Below, piece after piece: positions 17,201 through 25,644 of a DNA stretch of 64,000 bases. Position 1 is the stretch's first letter; the number at the start of each line of letters is the position of its first letter. The translations under genes were made by a program, and so were the position numbers. Source of the DNA: Asticcacaulis taihuensis. Lineage in GTDB: Bacteria; Pseudomonadota; Alphaproteobacteria; Caulobacterales; Caulobacteraceae. The DNA lies in the NCBI RefSeq assembly GCF_900100255.1, contig NZ_FMTS01000004.1, forward strand, positions 248,001-312,000, read 5' to 3'. A model generated the notes under the pieces. It did not search any database. It was not told the origin of the DNA and saw only the letters and a program-made list of their open reading frames with translations.

Positions 17201-18793
17201 ACGGGCATCCTGGCTGGTGATAGTGACATTGCCGTCCTGCGAAGTGCCGGTGATGGCATCGCCGGTGAAGGGGCCTGTCTGCCCCGTGCCCTTTACCTCT
17301 GTCTGGTCAGCGGTGATGGTGATATTGCCAGTGGTGGCCGTGGCAACTATGCCCGCGCCGCTGTCACCCGTGGTCACGACATGGCCGCTGGTGATCGTCA
17401 CATCGCCGGCGCCGCCACGCGCCGCAATGGCGGCGGAATCCTTGCTGGCCAGAGTGACATTGCCGGAATCGACCGTGATCTCACCGTTGCCGCGCGCGGA
17501 GATGCCGTAGCGGAAGTTGCCCTCGACCGAAACGTCCGTGCTGGTGACCTGGATGGCGCCATTTCCGCCTTCGACGATGATACCGCCCTGGGCGATGCGC
17601 AGTCCGTCGGGACCGGCGCCGCTGTCTGCGCCCGCGCCGGTAACGGTCACCGCATTGGACTCGATATTGACCGCGCCGGGTGTCGTCACCTTTATGGCGT
17701 TGCCGAGATTGCCGCCGGCCGAGACCGCACCTTCATTGCCAATATCGACGGCGCCCGTTGCCGTGACAGCGATACCCGAACCACCGGAGGTGATGGAAGC
17801 CTCATCGCCCAAGTTTACCATGACCGCACCGCCGGACGCGGTAATGCCCGTTTCCTGGTGTGAGACAAGGTCGCCGTTCAGCGTCACATCGACCTTTCCG
17901 CCGCCGGTCGAGGTGGCATTGAGACCGAACCGGTCGGATTGTGAATCCCCGAGCGTGACGCTGACATCTCCCTGGCCGCGCACGAGCGAGGCGTAGCCAC
18001 CGGGGCCGGCCTGAACGCTGCCGGCGGTAACTGTCACCTCGCCCTGATCGGAGAAGACATTGATCGCCGCCGCATTGTTCCCTGTTGCCGTCACTGTGCC
18101 GGCATCGAGCGTGGCGCCGGTGAGACCGCTGACATAAAGCGTCGCGGCCTGCTCGCCATGTGAAATGGCCTCATCGACCTTTACCTCAGCCGTCGTCCCG
18201 GCCAGCGCCACGGCGCCGGAACCATACTGACCGTAAGCCTCAAGATGGCCGCCTTCGATGACGACCGCCCCATTGGTCGAAACGCCCGCCACAGCATCCG
18301 ATGCGCCAAGCGGATCGTAGGTCAATCCGCGCACCACGGCATCCTGCGCACGAATGTGAACATCGCCATTGGTGGAAGTCGCCAGGACGCCCGCCGTTCC
18401 GTTCCCTGCCATATCCAGGCTGTCGACCTGGATATCGATATCGCCATCGCCTGAGGTCGCACGCACGGCAATGAGGTTACCCTGGCCGGTTGCCGTCAGC
18501 GTGCCAATCTGCGCCTTTACCGTGCCGGCGCCGCTTGTGGTGGTCGTGACCACTGAACCGGTGTCGCTCGAAGTGGCTGTCGCCGAGACATCGTCGATTG
18601 TCGCGTCAATGGAGGCCGTCCCGGCCTGTATGTCGACTGCCACCGGCGTGCCGGAGGCCGCGCTTTGGTCGACCGTTACATTGCTGGTCGAATGAATGAC
18701 GACCGGTGCGGCGGCCAGAGGCGCGGCCAGCAACGCCGACATGGCGGTGCCGGTTAATAAGACGCATTTTGACAGATTTCGGTTTTTTCTCAC
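14270..18793 (-). CDS. Large type V autotransporter with repeat-rich passenger
   Basis: A 1507-residue protein that should carry a surface passenger through its own outer-membrane barrel. I place the start at GTG 18793 after CAGGGG; the next residues RKNRNLSKCVLLTG lead a signal peptide ending at PLAAAP. The passenger (about residues 35-1200) is low in complexity, rich in Ala, Gly, Thr and Val, and repeats units such as NVTITSG and VTVTG, as in beta-helical adhesins. Passenger-associated strand repeats (GLLEKDGAGTLTFAG, GTLAKDGSGDLKLNG) precede the barrel. The last 260 or so residues are a standard autotransporter domain (GSWLWATVLGSA, WAEFGRSYQI, FAGVSRASADF) ending in MIRF. It is divergent from a LuxR-type regulator. 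Adhesion or biofilm is the likely role; no protease motif was recognised. Confidence 0.88.
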   Translation of the reverse strand: MRKNRNLSKCVLLTGTAMSALLAAPLAAAPVVIHSTSNVTVDQSAASGTPVAVDIQAGTASIDATIDDVSATATSSDTGSVVTTTTSGAGTVKAQIGTLTATGQGNLIAVRATSGDGDIDIQVDSLDMAGNGTAGVLATSTNGDVHIRAQDAVVRGLTYDPLGASDAVAGVSTNGAVVIEGGHLEAYGQYGSGAVALAGTTAEVKVDEAISHGEQAATLYVSGLTGATLDAGTVTATGNNAAAINVFSDQGEVTVTAGSVQAGPGGYASLVRGQGDVSVTLGDSQSDRFGLNATSTGGGKVDVTLNGDLVSHQETGITASGGAVMVNLGDEASITSGGSGIAVTATGAVDIGNEGAVSAGGNLGNAIKVTTPGAVNIESNAVTVTGAGADSGAGPDGLRIAQGGIIVEGGNGAIQVTSTDVSVEGNFRYGISARGNGEITVDSGNVTLASKDSAAIAARGGAGDVTITSGHVVTTGDSGAGIVATATTGNITITADQTEVKGTGQTGPFTGDAITGTSQDGNVTITSQDARSDALYGSAIGGSAGGNVSITSGKAEATGDGGVTIYAIAAGNAQVTSGTLTTTGDNSLGISARANSGDVSIMSENLSATGANAGGLWAKAAENVNITSGNISAAGEAIHAESNNGVNTINVTGAVAGTGTNSATILTVGTTHLVNDGAISAANGRAVSMGDSDDSFTMMAGSTVTGIADLGAGDDTVYAAGEGTGEVVAFTNAEHLSIDSGQWRADKAPSTFDDVAIATGAELTVAQHKGDLAIQTGSVQLDGSLVFDLDTDTEPGDLANLSITGTGQVYLQGPATVLFDDVAGIQHTGGTFVENGRLLLTSTYGGNIQTDGAGVFQLGDGTAAGAFTGDLVNNGTFIFDRPDDYTFSGAFSGTGLLEKDGAGTLTFAGLYDFTGVTQVNAGAIALTGALADTTQLDLGGGTIDLSQNTSGQQTIAALSGDSGALNLGSTDLTVNQSSNSVFSGSLSGDGTLAKDGSGDLKLNGDGSNYTGDLLINGGILSVNGTFNGADVTVNQDAKLGGNGTVGDTTIEGGTIGAGNSIGHLTINGDLALNAASTLEVEVDNAGHADLVDVTGVATLGDASVNILAAAGRYKGKTDYTILTAAGGINGHFGSVTSNFAFLTPTLAYSANAVSLTLTRNDVAFADLGRTANEKAVGSLLQAQGPGNGLFEEALLLADTDVSPNFASLTGEAWATLSSATIETSQMLRAQTDLAPGTENGSWLWATVLGSAAKAGGVNGTQSLAVDHSGLAAGFGWKQGSLDYSVGAGTLTTRGRDAAHIKGDIVFVTGRIRWTSQNGWALQAGAQYGQVDDTLTRETTLGTLGGTVSGKAKGEMSQIWAEFGRSYQIEGAIVTPFAGVSRASADFDKASETGAATALNVDPGKQDTSFGELGVRLEGDPASGAVQPRLALSWRHAFSGQTPTLTAGFEGGSDTMTIRGVAIAPDAAILSAGLRYVRKNLIWDVTYNGSVSDTFTDHSAKASLMIRF

Positions 18794-19005
18794 GATATAT
18801 TCCCCTGCTGGACAGCCTGGATTCCAGGCCGCTTTGGCTGCACTCGCCCGAAACATTCCGGGGTGCGCCTGAACTCAGGCAGGATGAAGCGGTCTTTATG
18901 ATCGCGCATCCCATGATCGTGGTATTTGGTTTCACTTGAAAATTTGACATGTCACCGATGACATGATTTGCTCGCATAACGGCATTTTGTAACTGGACGA
19001 GTGAG
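18794..19005. promoter_or_regulatory. Divergent promoter gap between autotransporter and LuxR genes
   Basis: A 212-bp gap that must hold both promoters. TTTCACTTGAAAATTTGACATG around 18930-18952 includes a TTGACA-like element on the plus strand. No operator stands out. Confidence 0.4.
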
Positions 19006-20097
19006 TTGGATTTCAGGCGCCTGGAAGCAGCAAAACATGCGCTCGCAAATGTGGCGTTCGCGCCGGACCAATGGGAGGACACGCTGAGGGAAGTGGCGGC
19101 CGCCTGCGGCACGGGGCGGGCGCAACTCGTGGCCTTCGGCGGGCCGAACTTCATACCCTTCAATCGGACAAATGATATCGATCCGGCTTTCATAACGGAT
19201 TTTCCGCAGATTGATGGCGGCAGTCCGGAGGTCAACTGGCGCGTGGCCTGCGCGGGCGCCCCCTTCCAACTGGCGCGTGAGACTGACTATGCCGAGGCCC
19301 GCAAACGCATCCGTCGGGGTGTTTATGACGATTTCGTCAGCCAGTTCGATCTGCCCTATGGCTGCCAGTGCGTACTCACGCAAAAACCCGGCCTGATGAT
19401 TGGCATGGCGGTCCTGCGTCATCACGCCGATGGCTGGAGCAGCTCGGAAGATTGCGAAAGCTTCCTGGCCCTGGCGCCACATGTGCTTGAGGCGGTCCGC
19501 ACGCAACTGGCGATCGGCGAGGAAGCAAGCCACCTTCTGTCAAACTCGCTCGATGCCATGCAGGCGTTAGCCCTGGTTCTCGATGGCTTTGGCCACATCC
19601 GGTCCATTACCCCGGCGGCCGATCTCATGCTGCGCAATGGGGACGTCTTACGGGCGTATGGTGAACGACTGAGCGCGGCGCGTATCGCCTCCGACCTTGT
19701 CCTGCAAAAGGCAATCGCCGATATCCTGTCAGAACGCGCAGCCTCCGCTCGACTTATCTTGCAGGGAGAGGATATGACGGAGGTTGCCTGCCATCTGGTC
19801 GCTTATCCGCGACGCGAGCATGAGTTCGGCTTCGCGCCGCGCATACTGGTGCTGTTGAAACAACCCGAACAGCTTGGCGCCTCTCATGCCGAGGATCTTG
19901 TCCGCATGTTCGGCCTGACCATATCCGAGGCCCACGTTGCCATTGCCGCAGCAAACGGCCTGTCGCGCGAACAGATCGCCAGGACGCGAAAGAAATCGGC
20001 CGGCACCGTCAACGCTCAGTTCAAATCCATATTTCGCAAGATGGATGTTAGCCGTGAGGCCGAGTTGGTGTCATTCATCAATCGTATTCTGCGCTAA
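19006..20097 (+). CDS. LuxR-family (C-terminal HTH) regulator
   Basis: A 363-residue regulator with an unrecognised N-terminal sensing part and a LuxR-type helix-turn-helix at the C-terminus (residues about 295-355: FGLTISEAHVAIAAANGLSR, TRKKSAGTVNAQFKSIFRK). The best start is TTG at 19006, eight bases after GGACGAG; the next in-frame ATG codons would remove much of the N-terminal domain. The middle segment (LDAMQALALVLDGFGHIRSI) resembles the PAS-like region of similar single-gene regulators. It is divergent from the autotransporter and is the natural candidate for its control. It lacks the autoinducer-binding domain pattern of LuxI/LuxR quorum regulators, so another signal is likely. Confidence 0.78.
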   Translation: MDFRRLEAAKHALANVAFAPDQWEDTLREVAAACGTGRAQLVAFGGPNFIPFNRTNDIDPAFITDFPQIDGGSPEVNWRVACAGAPFQLARETDYAEARKRIRRGVYDDFVSQFDLPYGCQCVLTQKPGLMIGMAVLRHHADGWSSSEDCESFLALAPHVLEAVRTQLAIGEEASHLLSNSLDAMQALALVLDGFGHIRSITPAADLMLRNGDVLRAYGERLSAARIASDLVLQKAIADILSERAASARLILQGEDMTEVACHLVAYPRREHEFGFAPRILVLLKQPEQLGASHAEDLVRMFGLTISEAHVAIAAANGLSREQIARTRKKSAGTVNAQFKSIFRKMDVSREAELVSFINRILR

Positions 20098-20890
20098 ATG
20101 AAATAGAAGGAGGCACTGAATTTTGAGTTCGGTAATCGGGGCGCATAGCAGGCTGTCGATTTGGCGCCACGATGCTGATATTCTCTTCTCAGTCGATGTC
20201 CCGGCCTGTAAGCGGATGTTCCGCTGCATCATATTCTGGAGGTTGGGAATAAGCTCGCTATGTCGTTGAGAGGTATGCTCCAACAAATATTCCTGTGCCA
20301 AATGGTAATGATTCAATCGTGTGTCCCCGTTACGGTATTTTCGTCCACGTCAATCACACTGACACTGTAGCTGTGAGTACCCGGGGGGATTGAACATAGG
20401 TGCGATCAACCCTTTCGCTAATGTCCTTCCAAAGCAGCTTGTCTTCATCGCCATCGAGCAGGACTTGAAGCACATGGGGATCGTCAAAAGTGGCGTGAGT
20501 GGATATTGTGCCGCCAGTCGGCAGCCTTCAACGCATTTGCCTTCGGGCACGAGCGCGCCCGACGACACACTTATCGCGAAATGACAGCCGAACTGAGCAC
20601 TCACCAGAAATACCAGCTTGGCCAACCAGCTCTAAAATAAATAGTCCGGCTTCGTGCCTGCAAGCCCATCACCTGCATGGCAGGTTATCTTGACGCCCAT
20701 CCGCATTGACCGGATGCTGATTGCCAATAAGAATATGCTGCGCTGGCAGCAGTGGCATAAAGAGGGCATCTGCCTATCGATCAGGGGGGGGCTTGGATGA
20801 ACGGCTGGCGCAGTCTCCCGGTCGGATGAATAGCCCAGCTAGATCGAGACCAGGCTTTCACCAGCCCGCTATTGCCATCCAGAATGGGGA
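20098..20890. other. Gene-poor stretch with decayed coding remnants
   Basis: This 793-bp stretch lies between the LuxR-type gene and the GH43 gene. No intact convincing gene is present. On the minus strand, protein-like text is split over frames (see the remnant at 20313-20535), followed by an 81-codon frame starting TTG at 20316 that overlaps the end of the LuxR-type gene; it has no family likeness. On the plus strand a short protein-like run (IRIDRMLIANKNMLRWQQWH) near 20699-20758 soon meets a stop. A run of nine G lies at about 20785. Decay of inserted or former genes is the simplest reading. Confidence 0.4.
20313..20535 (-). pseudogene. Frameshifted coding remnant, unidentified
   Basis: Minus-strand translation gives GGTISTHATFDDPHVLQVLL, continuing DGDEDKLLWKDISERVD, then after a shift of frame PPGTHSYSVSVIDVDENTV before a stop at 20313-20315. 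The composition looks like real protein, but the pieces lie in two frames and no start is available upstream. I do not recognise the family. It may be the tail of a gene lost by deletion. A sequencing error or chance is possible. Confidence 0.3.
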
Positions 20891-22342
20891 TCAGGGAGTC
20901 CGGAAGAGCCACCGCCCGGCATCACTCTTCAGATCGAACCGCACAAGTGCGGGCGTGCTGGCACCTACAGCCATCAGAGCCACAGGCCCGGTGGCGCCTG
21001 GCGCTGATTTGGGCATGATCCGATAAGAGCCATCTGTTAGCTGGTCGATCCGCCAAAGCTGTTCAGGGGCGCCGGTGAAGATGGGCGTGACCTCCACCTT
21101 CGAATTCGCCGCTGCGGTCAGGGTACGGTCGGTCCCAGCCAGGACGATCTTGTAATAAGGCGTTCCCATGACGCCGCCCGCCTCGGGTACTGGCGTGACC
21201 GTCCACTGCTGATGCGGGCGGATCATATAGTCGCCAAGGTCGACATCAATGCGGCCCGCCGGCCAGGCAGCCGAATCCTGCTCCAGGGTCTGGTTGGGGA
21301 TCGGACCCACGCGTTCTGTCGGTGCGGCCATAAAGCTGCGTCGACGATCGAAATCCATCCTTACGAAGTCTGTGGCAATCTGGAGAGCGAAGCCGCTGCG
21401 TTCGGATTCAATCTCAAAGGTCCCAGCCTTGATATTTTCGCCCTCGACCGGCCAGCCATCCTTCCATAGCAGAGGCGCGATGGCCAGCACACTGCGACCG
21501 CTGCGGTCCAGGTCGGCTTCGTAGTGCATCGAGAATTTTTCGACGCCGTCGCCAAGTTCGATAAGGTCGAAATGTCCCGGCCCGTATTGTCGTCCCCGGC
21601 CATTGGCGACCAGCTTACCGCCTCCCCTGAGCAAAGGGATGCCCATGTTGTCCAGGTAAGGGCCTTGTACACTACGGGACCGGCCAACCCGTATATTGTA
21701 GGACGAGTTGGGGCCATCACAGCAGGTGCCGTGGGTTCCCAGCAGATAGTACCAACCATCTCGGTACATCATGGCCGTCGCTTCCATATCGATGGCTACC
21801 GCCACCGGCTGGTTGCCGGCGATCCTCTGCCCGGTCTTCGGGTCGAGTTCGACGAGTTGGATGTAGCCGTAATAGGTGCCGTAACTCAGCCACAGCCGAC
21901 CATCGGCATAGAGAAAGGCGGGGTCGATTGCGTCCGTGGCTTCCACGCCGTCGCTCGTCGCCACATCGCCAACCTCGTGAAATTCATATTCAGGTGATTT
22001 CGGATCCAGCGACTTAGTCCACATGAGCTTGATTGCGCCGGCGTGGCCGCCGTTCATCCCACCGCCACCGGCGGCGTAGGCCACATAAAAGCGGTCGCCG
22101 ATCTTGATGACGTCGGGCGCCAGGCCGCGCCCCGGTCTTTCGGCGCCGGCATGCCAGGTCCAGCCGTCATCGGAGACCAGACTGCCGGTGCCGGTGCCAT
22201 AGGTATAGTATTTCCCGTCGGACGCCGTGATCGTCGCCGGATCGTGAATGAAAGGCTCGCCGGCAAGCTGAGCCGCAGCGGGTAACGCCGTCAGGCAGGA
22301 CAGGACGGAAAGGACGGCCACCGCCCGGAGTGTTGGCTTCAT
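20891..22342 (-). CDS. Arabinan endo-1,5-alpha-L-arabinanase-like, GH43
   Basis: A 483-residue exported glycosidase. The ATG at 22342 follows GGGAGATG and begins a signal peptide ending PAAAQ. The five-bladed propeller motifs are present: HDPATITASDGKYYTYGTG with catalytic base Asp about 34, ATDAIDPAFLYADGRLWLSYG with the pKa-tuning Asp about 140, and DMEATAMMYRDGWYYLLGTHG with acid Glu about 187. A roughly 170-residue C-terminal beta-rich domain follows. The pattern matches GH43 arabinanases acting on alpha-1,5-arabinan side chains of pectin or arabinogalactan. It is followed on the minus strand by nothing recognisable and preceded, 45 bp away, by the small exported protein gene, so these two form an operon under the LacI-like site at 23244. 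Confidence 0.9.
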   Translation of the reverse strand: MKPTLRAVAVLSVLSCLTALPAAAQLAGEPFIHDPATITASDGKYYTYGTGTGSLVSDDGWTWHAGAERPGRGLAPDVIKIGDRFYVAYAAGGGGMNGGHAGAIKLMWTKSLDPKSPEYEFHEVGDVATSDGVEATDAIDPAFLYADGRLWLSYGTYYGYIQLVELDPKTGQRIAGNQPVAVAIDMEATAMMYRDGWYYLLGTHGTCCDGPNSSYNIRVGRSRSVQGPYLDNMGIPLLRGGGKLVANGRGRQYGPGHFDLIELGDGVEKFSMHYEADLDRSGRSVLAIAPLLWKDGWPVEGENIKAGTFEIESERSGFALQIATDFVRMDFDRRRSFMAAPTERVGPIPNQTLEQDSAAWPAGRIDVDLGDYMIRPHQQWTVTPVPEAGGVMGTPYYKIVLAGTDRTLTAAANSKVEVTPIFTGAPEQLWRIDQLTDGSYRIMPKSAPGATGPVALMAVGASTPALVRFDLKSDAGRWLFRTP

Positions 22343-22387
22343 GGAGCATCTCCCGTTATCTGCGCGCCGTTCCGGCGTCATTGCGGC

Positions 22388-23101
22388 TTAATCCAAGCGA
22401 GTGGTTATATCGCGGACCGGCTGACCATTTTCGTCGATGAACCGGACGCAAAAATCGCTAAACCCCGGCCCATTGATGACGGCGCCGCGAACGATATTGC
22501 GCCCCTTGTGCAGGGTGATCGGTGCGGATACGACATCGTCCATCACCATACGGCGGTCGCCAAACAGGCCGGCGGCCTCCTCGCCATTGACCCACCACAT
22601 CGAAGCTGAGTTCGAACCGACGGCCAGGCGGATATTTCGGATCTCGCGCGGACTGTCGATCATCGTTTCCGCCCAGAAAATAACGCCATAAACCGGCTTG
22701 TTCAGGCCTTGCGCGAAAGAGAACAGCTTGACGTCAAACAGCTTGGCGTCAAGCGCATACCAACGCAGGCTCTCGCCGCCCATCTGCACCGTAGTGCCTG
22801 CCTTTGGCTGGGCCGCCGTTCCCCCGGGAAAGCCGCTAATGGCCAGCGCATCGCGCACATAGGCGCCGGTAAAGCCCGTATTACTGGCATTGGGCTTGGT
22901 AATCGGTTCCAGAAGCAGCCACCGCTGCAAGAATCCCTGGTCATCCGGCGCCTTTGGCCCGGCGGTTGCCGGTTCAAAGAAGGGCGTCATCCCACGCGTG
23001 TCCAGCGGCGGCATATCCCGCGACTCCGCGCCCCAGGCGAAGGCTGTGCCCCCTAGCAGCAAGGCCAGCACTGTCAGGGCCAGCTTTGAAATCGTCCTCA
23101 T
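22388..23101 (-). CDS. Exported sugar-binding-like hypothetical protein
   Basis: A 237-residue protein with a signal peptide (MRTISKLALTVLALLLGGTA, cleavage near AWGAE). The ATG at 23101 is preceded by GGGAGCAGGGAAT. The mature part begins with a short linker rich in Pro. It then has FLQRWLLLEPI and a C-terminal beta-rich segment with WWVNGEEAAGLFGDRRMV, ITLHKGRNIVRGAVING and FCVRFIDENGQPV. This last region resembles the galactose-binding-like jelly-roll found in GH2 sugar-binding domains. No catalytic motif is visible. It precedes the GH43 gene by 45 bp on the same strand and is probably a periplasmic accessory to arabinan breakdown. Function is inferred only. Confidence 0.7.
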   Translation of the reverse strand: MRTISKLALTVLALLLGGTAFAWGAESRDMPPLDTRGMTPFFEPATAGPKAPDDQGFLQRWLLLEPITKPNASNTGFTGAYVRDALAISGFPGGTAAQPKAGTTVQMGGESLRWYALDAKLFDVKLFSFAQGLNKPVYGVIFWAETMIDSPREIRNIRLAVGSNSASMWWVNGEEAAGLFGDRRMVMDDVVSAPITLHKGRNIVRGAVINGPGFSDFCVRFIDENGQPVRDITTRLD

Positions 23102-23243
23102 ATTCCCTGCTCCCGTCGTCCCTGTTGAGCGACCATGCGACCGTAAACGATAAGGCACCGGCCTGCCCGGCGCGGCCGAGGTGCATCACCGGCTATATGA
23201 CCTGGGTTCGCCCGTCTCCCTGACCCCAATTTGCGTTTGGGTT

Positions 23244-23257
23244 TGTTAGCGCTACCA
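23244..23257. promoter_or_regulatory. LacI-family operator-like palindrome
   Basis: TGTTAGCGCTACCA differs by one base from the ideal palindrome TGTTAGCGCTAACA, a typical LacI/GalR-family operator with a central CG. It lies in the 286-bp gap between the divergent GH43 operon (start 23101) and GH39 gene (start 23388), so one repressor could control both. No LacI regulator is encoded in the window. Confidence 0.6.
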
Positions 23258-23387
23258 GACTAAGAGCAACTTGACGGCACTGTCAATCACCAATTGTCTG
23301 ACATGACGGTTGACGGGCGAACCTTTTTTCGTGCATCTATCACCAATAAAAATAACTTGCGGACTACGCTCGCCAGGGAGAACACAG

Positions 23388-24977
23388 ATGTATACATGTC
23401 GCGGCCTGCTGGCCTTGGCTTTCTCAACAATCGCTATGGTACTTTCCACCGCTCCCGTCTCGGCGGCGCCCGCTGCGGTCCGAACGGTCAAGGCCGATGT
23501 CTCGCATACGCTTGGCCCCCATTCAGACGTACCCTTGAAGGTCGTCGGCGCCGGACGGGCGGCCGAGGGTCTGAGAGCTGACTGGCAGGGACAACTGGAC
23601 ACTGTGCAGGATGAGATTGGTTTCAAATATCTGCGCATGCACGGCATCCTCAATGACGAAATGGCCGTCTATGACGAGGACAAGCAAGGCAACCCGATCT
23701 ATAATTTCCAGTATGTCGATGCGCTATATGACGCCCTGCTTGAAAAGAAGATCCGGCCGTTTGTTGAACTGACCTTCATGCCGTCCAAGCTGGCCGATGG
23801 GACCACGACCGTTTTCTGGTGGAAGGGCAATACGTCCCTGCCGAAGGACTACGCGAAGTGGGCCGGCCTGATGCGCGCCCTGATGGTTCACTGGAAAGAG
23901 CGCTACGGAGAGGCGGAAATCTCCAAGTGGTATTATGAGGTTTGGAACGAGCCTGACATCCGGGGGTTCTGGCCACACCCGCTCGAAGACTATTTCAAGC
24001 TCTACAAGACGACTTCCGAAGCGATACGCGCCGAGTGCGCCAAATGCCGCATCGGTGGCCCTGCCACAGCGGTGCCCTACGCCTCTGAGCAGGCGTTCGA
24101 AAAGTGGATTATCGAAAATCCAGCGCCGATCGACTTCATCGCCCTGCACGCCTACGGTGTTGAACAAGGCTTCCTTGATGAGGACGGCACGGCAGGCACG
24201 ATCATCGATCCGGACCCCGAGCGCGTTGCCGGCCGGATGCGGCATTCGCGCGAACTGATGGATGCGGGCCCGCTCCGCGACAAAGAGCTCCACTTCACCG
24301 AATGGAGTTCATCCTACACGCCTACCGACTATATGCACGACCAGTATCACCAGGCCAGTTTCATCATGAACGTGGTCAAGCGCGCCACGCCACACGTCGA
24401 TTCGCTGTCCTACTGGACTTTCACCGACATCTTCGAAGAGAACGGTCCACGCTTCACCCCCTTCCACGGTGGCTTCGGCATGCTGAACCTTCAGGGGATC
24501 AAGAAGCCGTCCTTCCACGCCTTCAGGTTCCTGAAGCGATTGGGTGACACGGACGTCGAAAGCAATGATGCGGCGTCATGGGTGACCAAGTCTAAGGACG
24601 GGTCGGTCCAGGCGCTGGTCTGGGACTATTCGCCCGTCGTCCCGCCCAAGGGCCAGACCGACCAGGTCTTCTACAAGAAGGAACAGCCGACGACTGACAA
24701 GGGCAATTTGGCCCTGGAGATTACCGACATGACGAACGGTACTTACCGGCTGGACATCTACCAGATCGGTTACAAGCAGAACGATCCCTACACAGCCTAT
24801 GTCGAAATGGGATCGCCAAACCAATTGACGCGTACGCAAGTCAGCGACCTTAATGCCGTCAGTACGGGTGCGCCTGTTTTCACTGGGAAGGTGACCATAG
24901 CAAATGGTCAGTTCCGCCGCGAAGTGCCACTCCGGGCCAATGACGTTTACGAGTTTGTTCTGACGCCTCTGGAATGA
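23388..24977 (+). CDS. Glycoside hydrolase family 39, beta-xylosidase-like
   Basis: A 529-residue exported enzyme. The ATG at 23388 follows GGGAGAACACAG and starts a signal peptide ending near PVSAAPA. GH39 marks: FKYLRMHGILNDEMAVY, FVELTFMPSKLADG, KWYYEVWNEPD with acid/base Glu about 188, and HFTEWSSSY with nucleophile Glu about 305. A C-terminal beta-domain ends at VYEFVLTPLE. Known GH39 members cleave beta-xylosides, alpha-iduronides or, in newer members, arabinosides. Linked here to a GH43 arabinanase across a LacI-type operator, it may remove terminal sugars of arabinan- or arabinogalactan-derived oligomers. The precise substrate is open. Confidence 0.87.
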   Translation: MYTCRGLLALAFSTIAMVLSTAPVSAAPAAVRTVKADVSHTLGPHSDVPLKVVGAGRAAEGLRADWQGQLDTVQDEIGFKYLRMHGILNDEMAVYDEDKQGNPIYNFQYVDALYDALLEKKIRPFVELTFMPSKLADGTTTVFWWKGNTSLPKDYAKWAGLMRALMVHWKERYGEAEISKWYYEVWNEPDIRGFWPHPLEDYFKLYKTTSEAIRAECAKCRIGGPATAVPYASEQAFEKWIIENPAPIDFIALHAYGVEQGFLDEDGTAGTIIDPDPERVAGRMRHSRELMDAGPLRDKELHFTEWSSSYTPTDYMHDQYHQASFIMNVVKRATPHVDSLSYWTFTDIFEENGPRFTPFHGGFGMLNLQGIKKPSFHAFRFLKRLGDTDVESNDAASWVTKSKDGSVQALVWDYSPVVPPKGQTDQVFYKKEQPTTDKGNLALEITDMTNGTYRLDIYQIGYKQNDPYTAYVEMGSPNQLTRTQVSDLNAVSTGAPVFTGKVTIANGQFRREVPLRANDVYEFVLTPLE

Positions 24978-25644
24978 GTTCTGCCCAGACGCCGTTAGAA
25001 CTAATGGCGGTTTTGAAGTATTTCCGATCCGGCCTGGCGCCACTTCTGTCTGCCTGCAGAAATGCTTCGACAACGAAAAGGATCAGGTCGACCACCGGTT
25101 TGGCGACGCCGCAGGCGGCTTCAATACGCCCGGCATAAACTTTAAGCGCCTTGATTAGCAGTTTTGCAATGACCGCTTTGGGCCAACACCGGCCGCAATC
25201 AGCCGGCTTCGTCATTCCCCTTTGTTCATAATTTTCCACCTGTGTCTTTTGGGTTCTAAGGTATCTATATTTTAGCAAGTGTTGAATTTCAGGCACAGAG
25301 AAGCCCGCTTTCGCGGGCTTCTAAGTCATTGTTTCTGTTATGGCTTTGGTTGCGGCGGCGCGCAGCCAAAGGCGTCGCACTCCAATCACTTTTATAGAAA
25401 TATTGCCTGCTCTAAGGAAACGGCGCAAGAACTTCAAGACTGTAGGCTTTCCCAGACCTCCGGAGCGTCTCGGGGGCACTGGTAACGCTTAGAACCAAAC
25501 CCTTTCTCAGAACAATCTCCGATTCGCGCCCCATTCCGGACATCTGAGCGATAAAGACCAAGCCTGCCCAAACCTTGACAAAAATCATACGGCGAGCCCA
25601 ACAATTGCAGTTCTCACTCAAGAAGCAATATGGAACCCTCGCGA
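24978..25644. other. Intergenic stretch between convergent GH39 and hydrolase genes
   Basis: A 667-bp gap between two convergent stops. It contains a strong hairpin at 25299-25322 (listed separately). Several short frames occur on both strands, but none has a ribosome site or recognisable motif. The unusually long convergent gap may contain decayed sequence. Confidence 0.45.
25299..25322. terminator. Hairpin terminator AGAAGCCCGC/GCGGGCTTCT
   Basis: Ten-base perfect arms (25299-25308 and 25313-25322) enclose a 4-base TTTC loop. This GC stem ending in CTTCT is the usual form of intrinsic terminators in such genomes. It lies between the convergent GH39 and alpha/beta hydrolase genes and could serve both. 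Confidence 0.7.

Noticed and set aside
17000-18700. Repeated NVTITSG-type units taken as a CRISPR-like DNA repeat
   Set aside because: The repetition is at protein level inside one open frame; DNA copies differ and have no regular spacer length.
20071-20316. 81-codon frame starting TTG on the minus strand
   Set aside because: It overlaps the end of the LuxR-type gene, shows no family likeness and lies in a stretch that looks decayed; kept only as a note in that region.
24880-25296. 138-codon minus-strand frame overlapping the GH39 end
   Set aside because: It overlaps 98 bp of a firm gene, has no recognisable family and no ribosome site.
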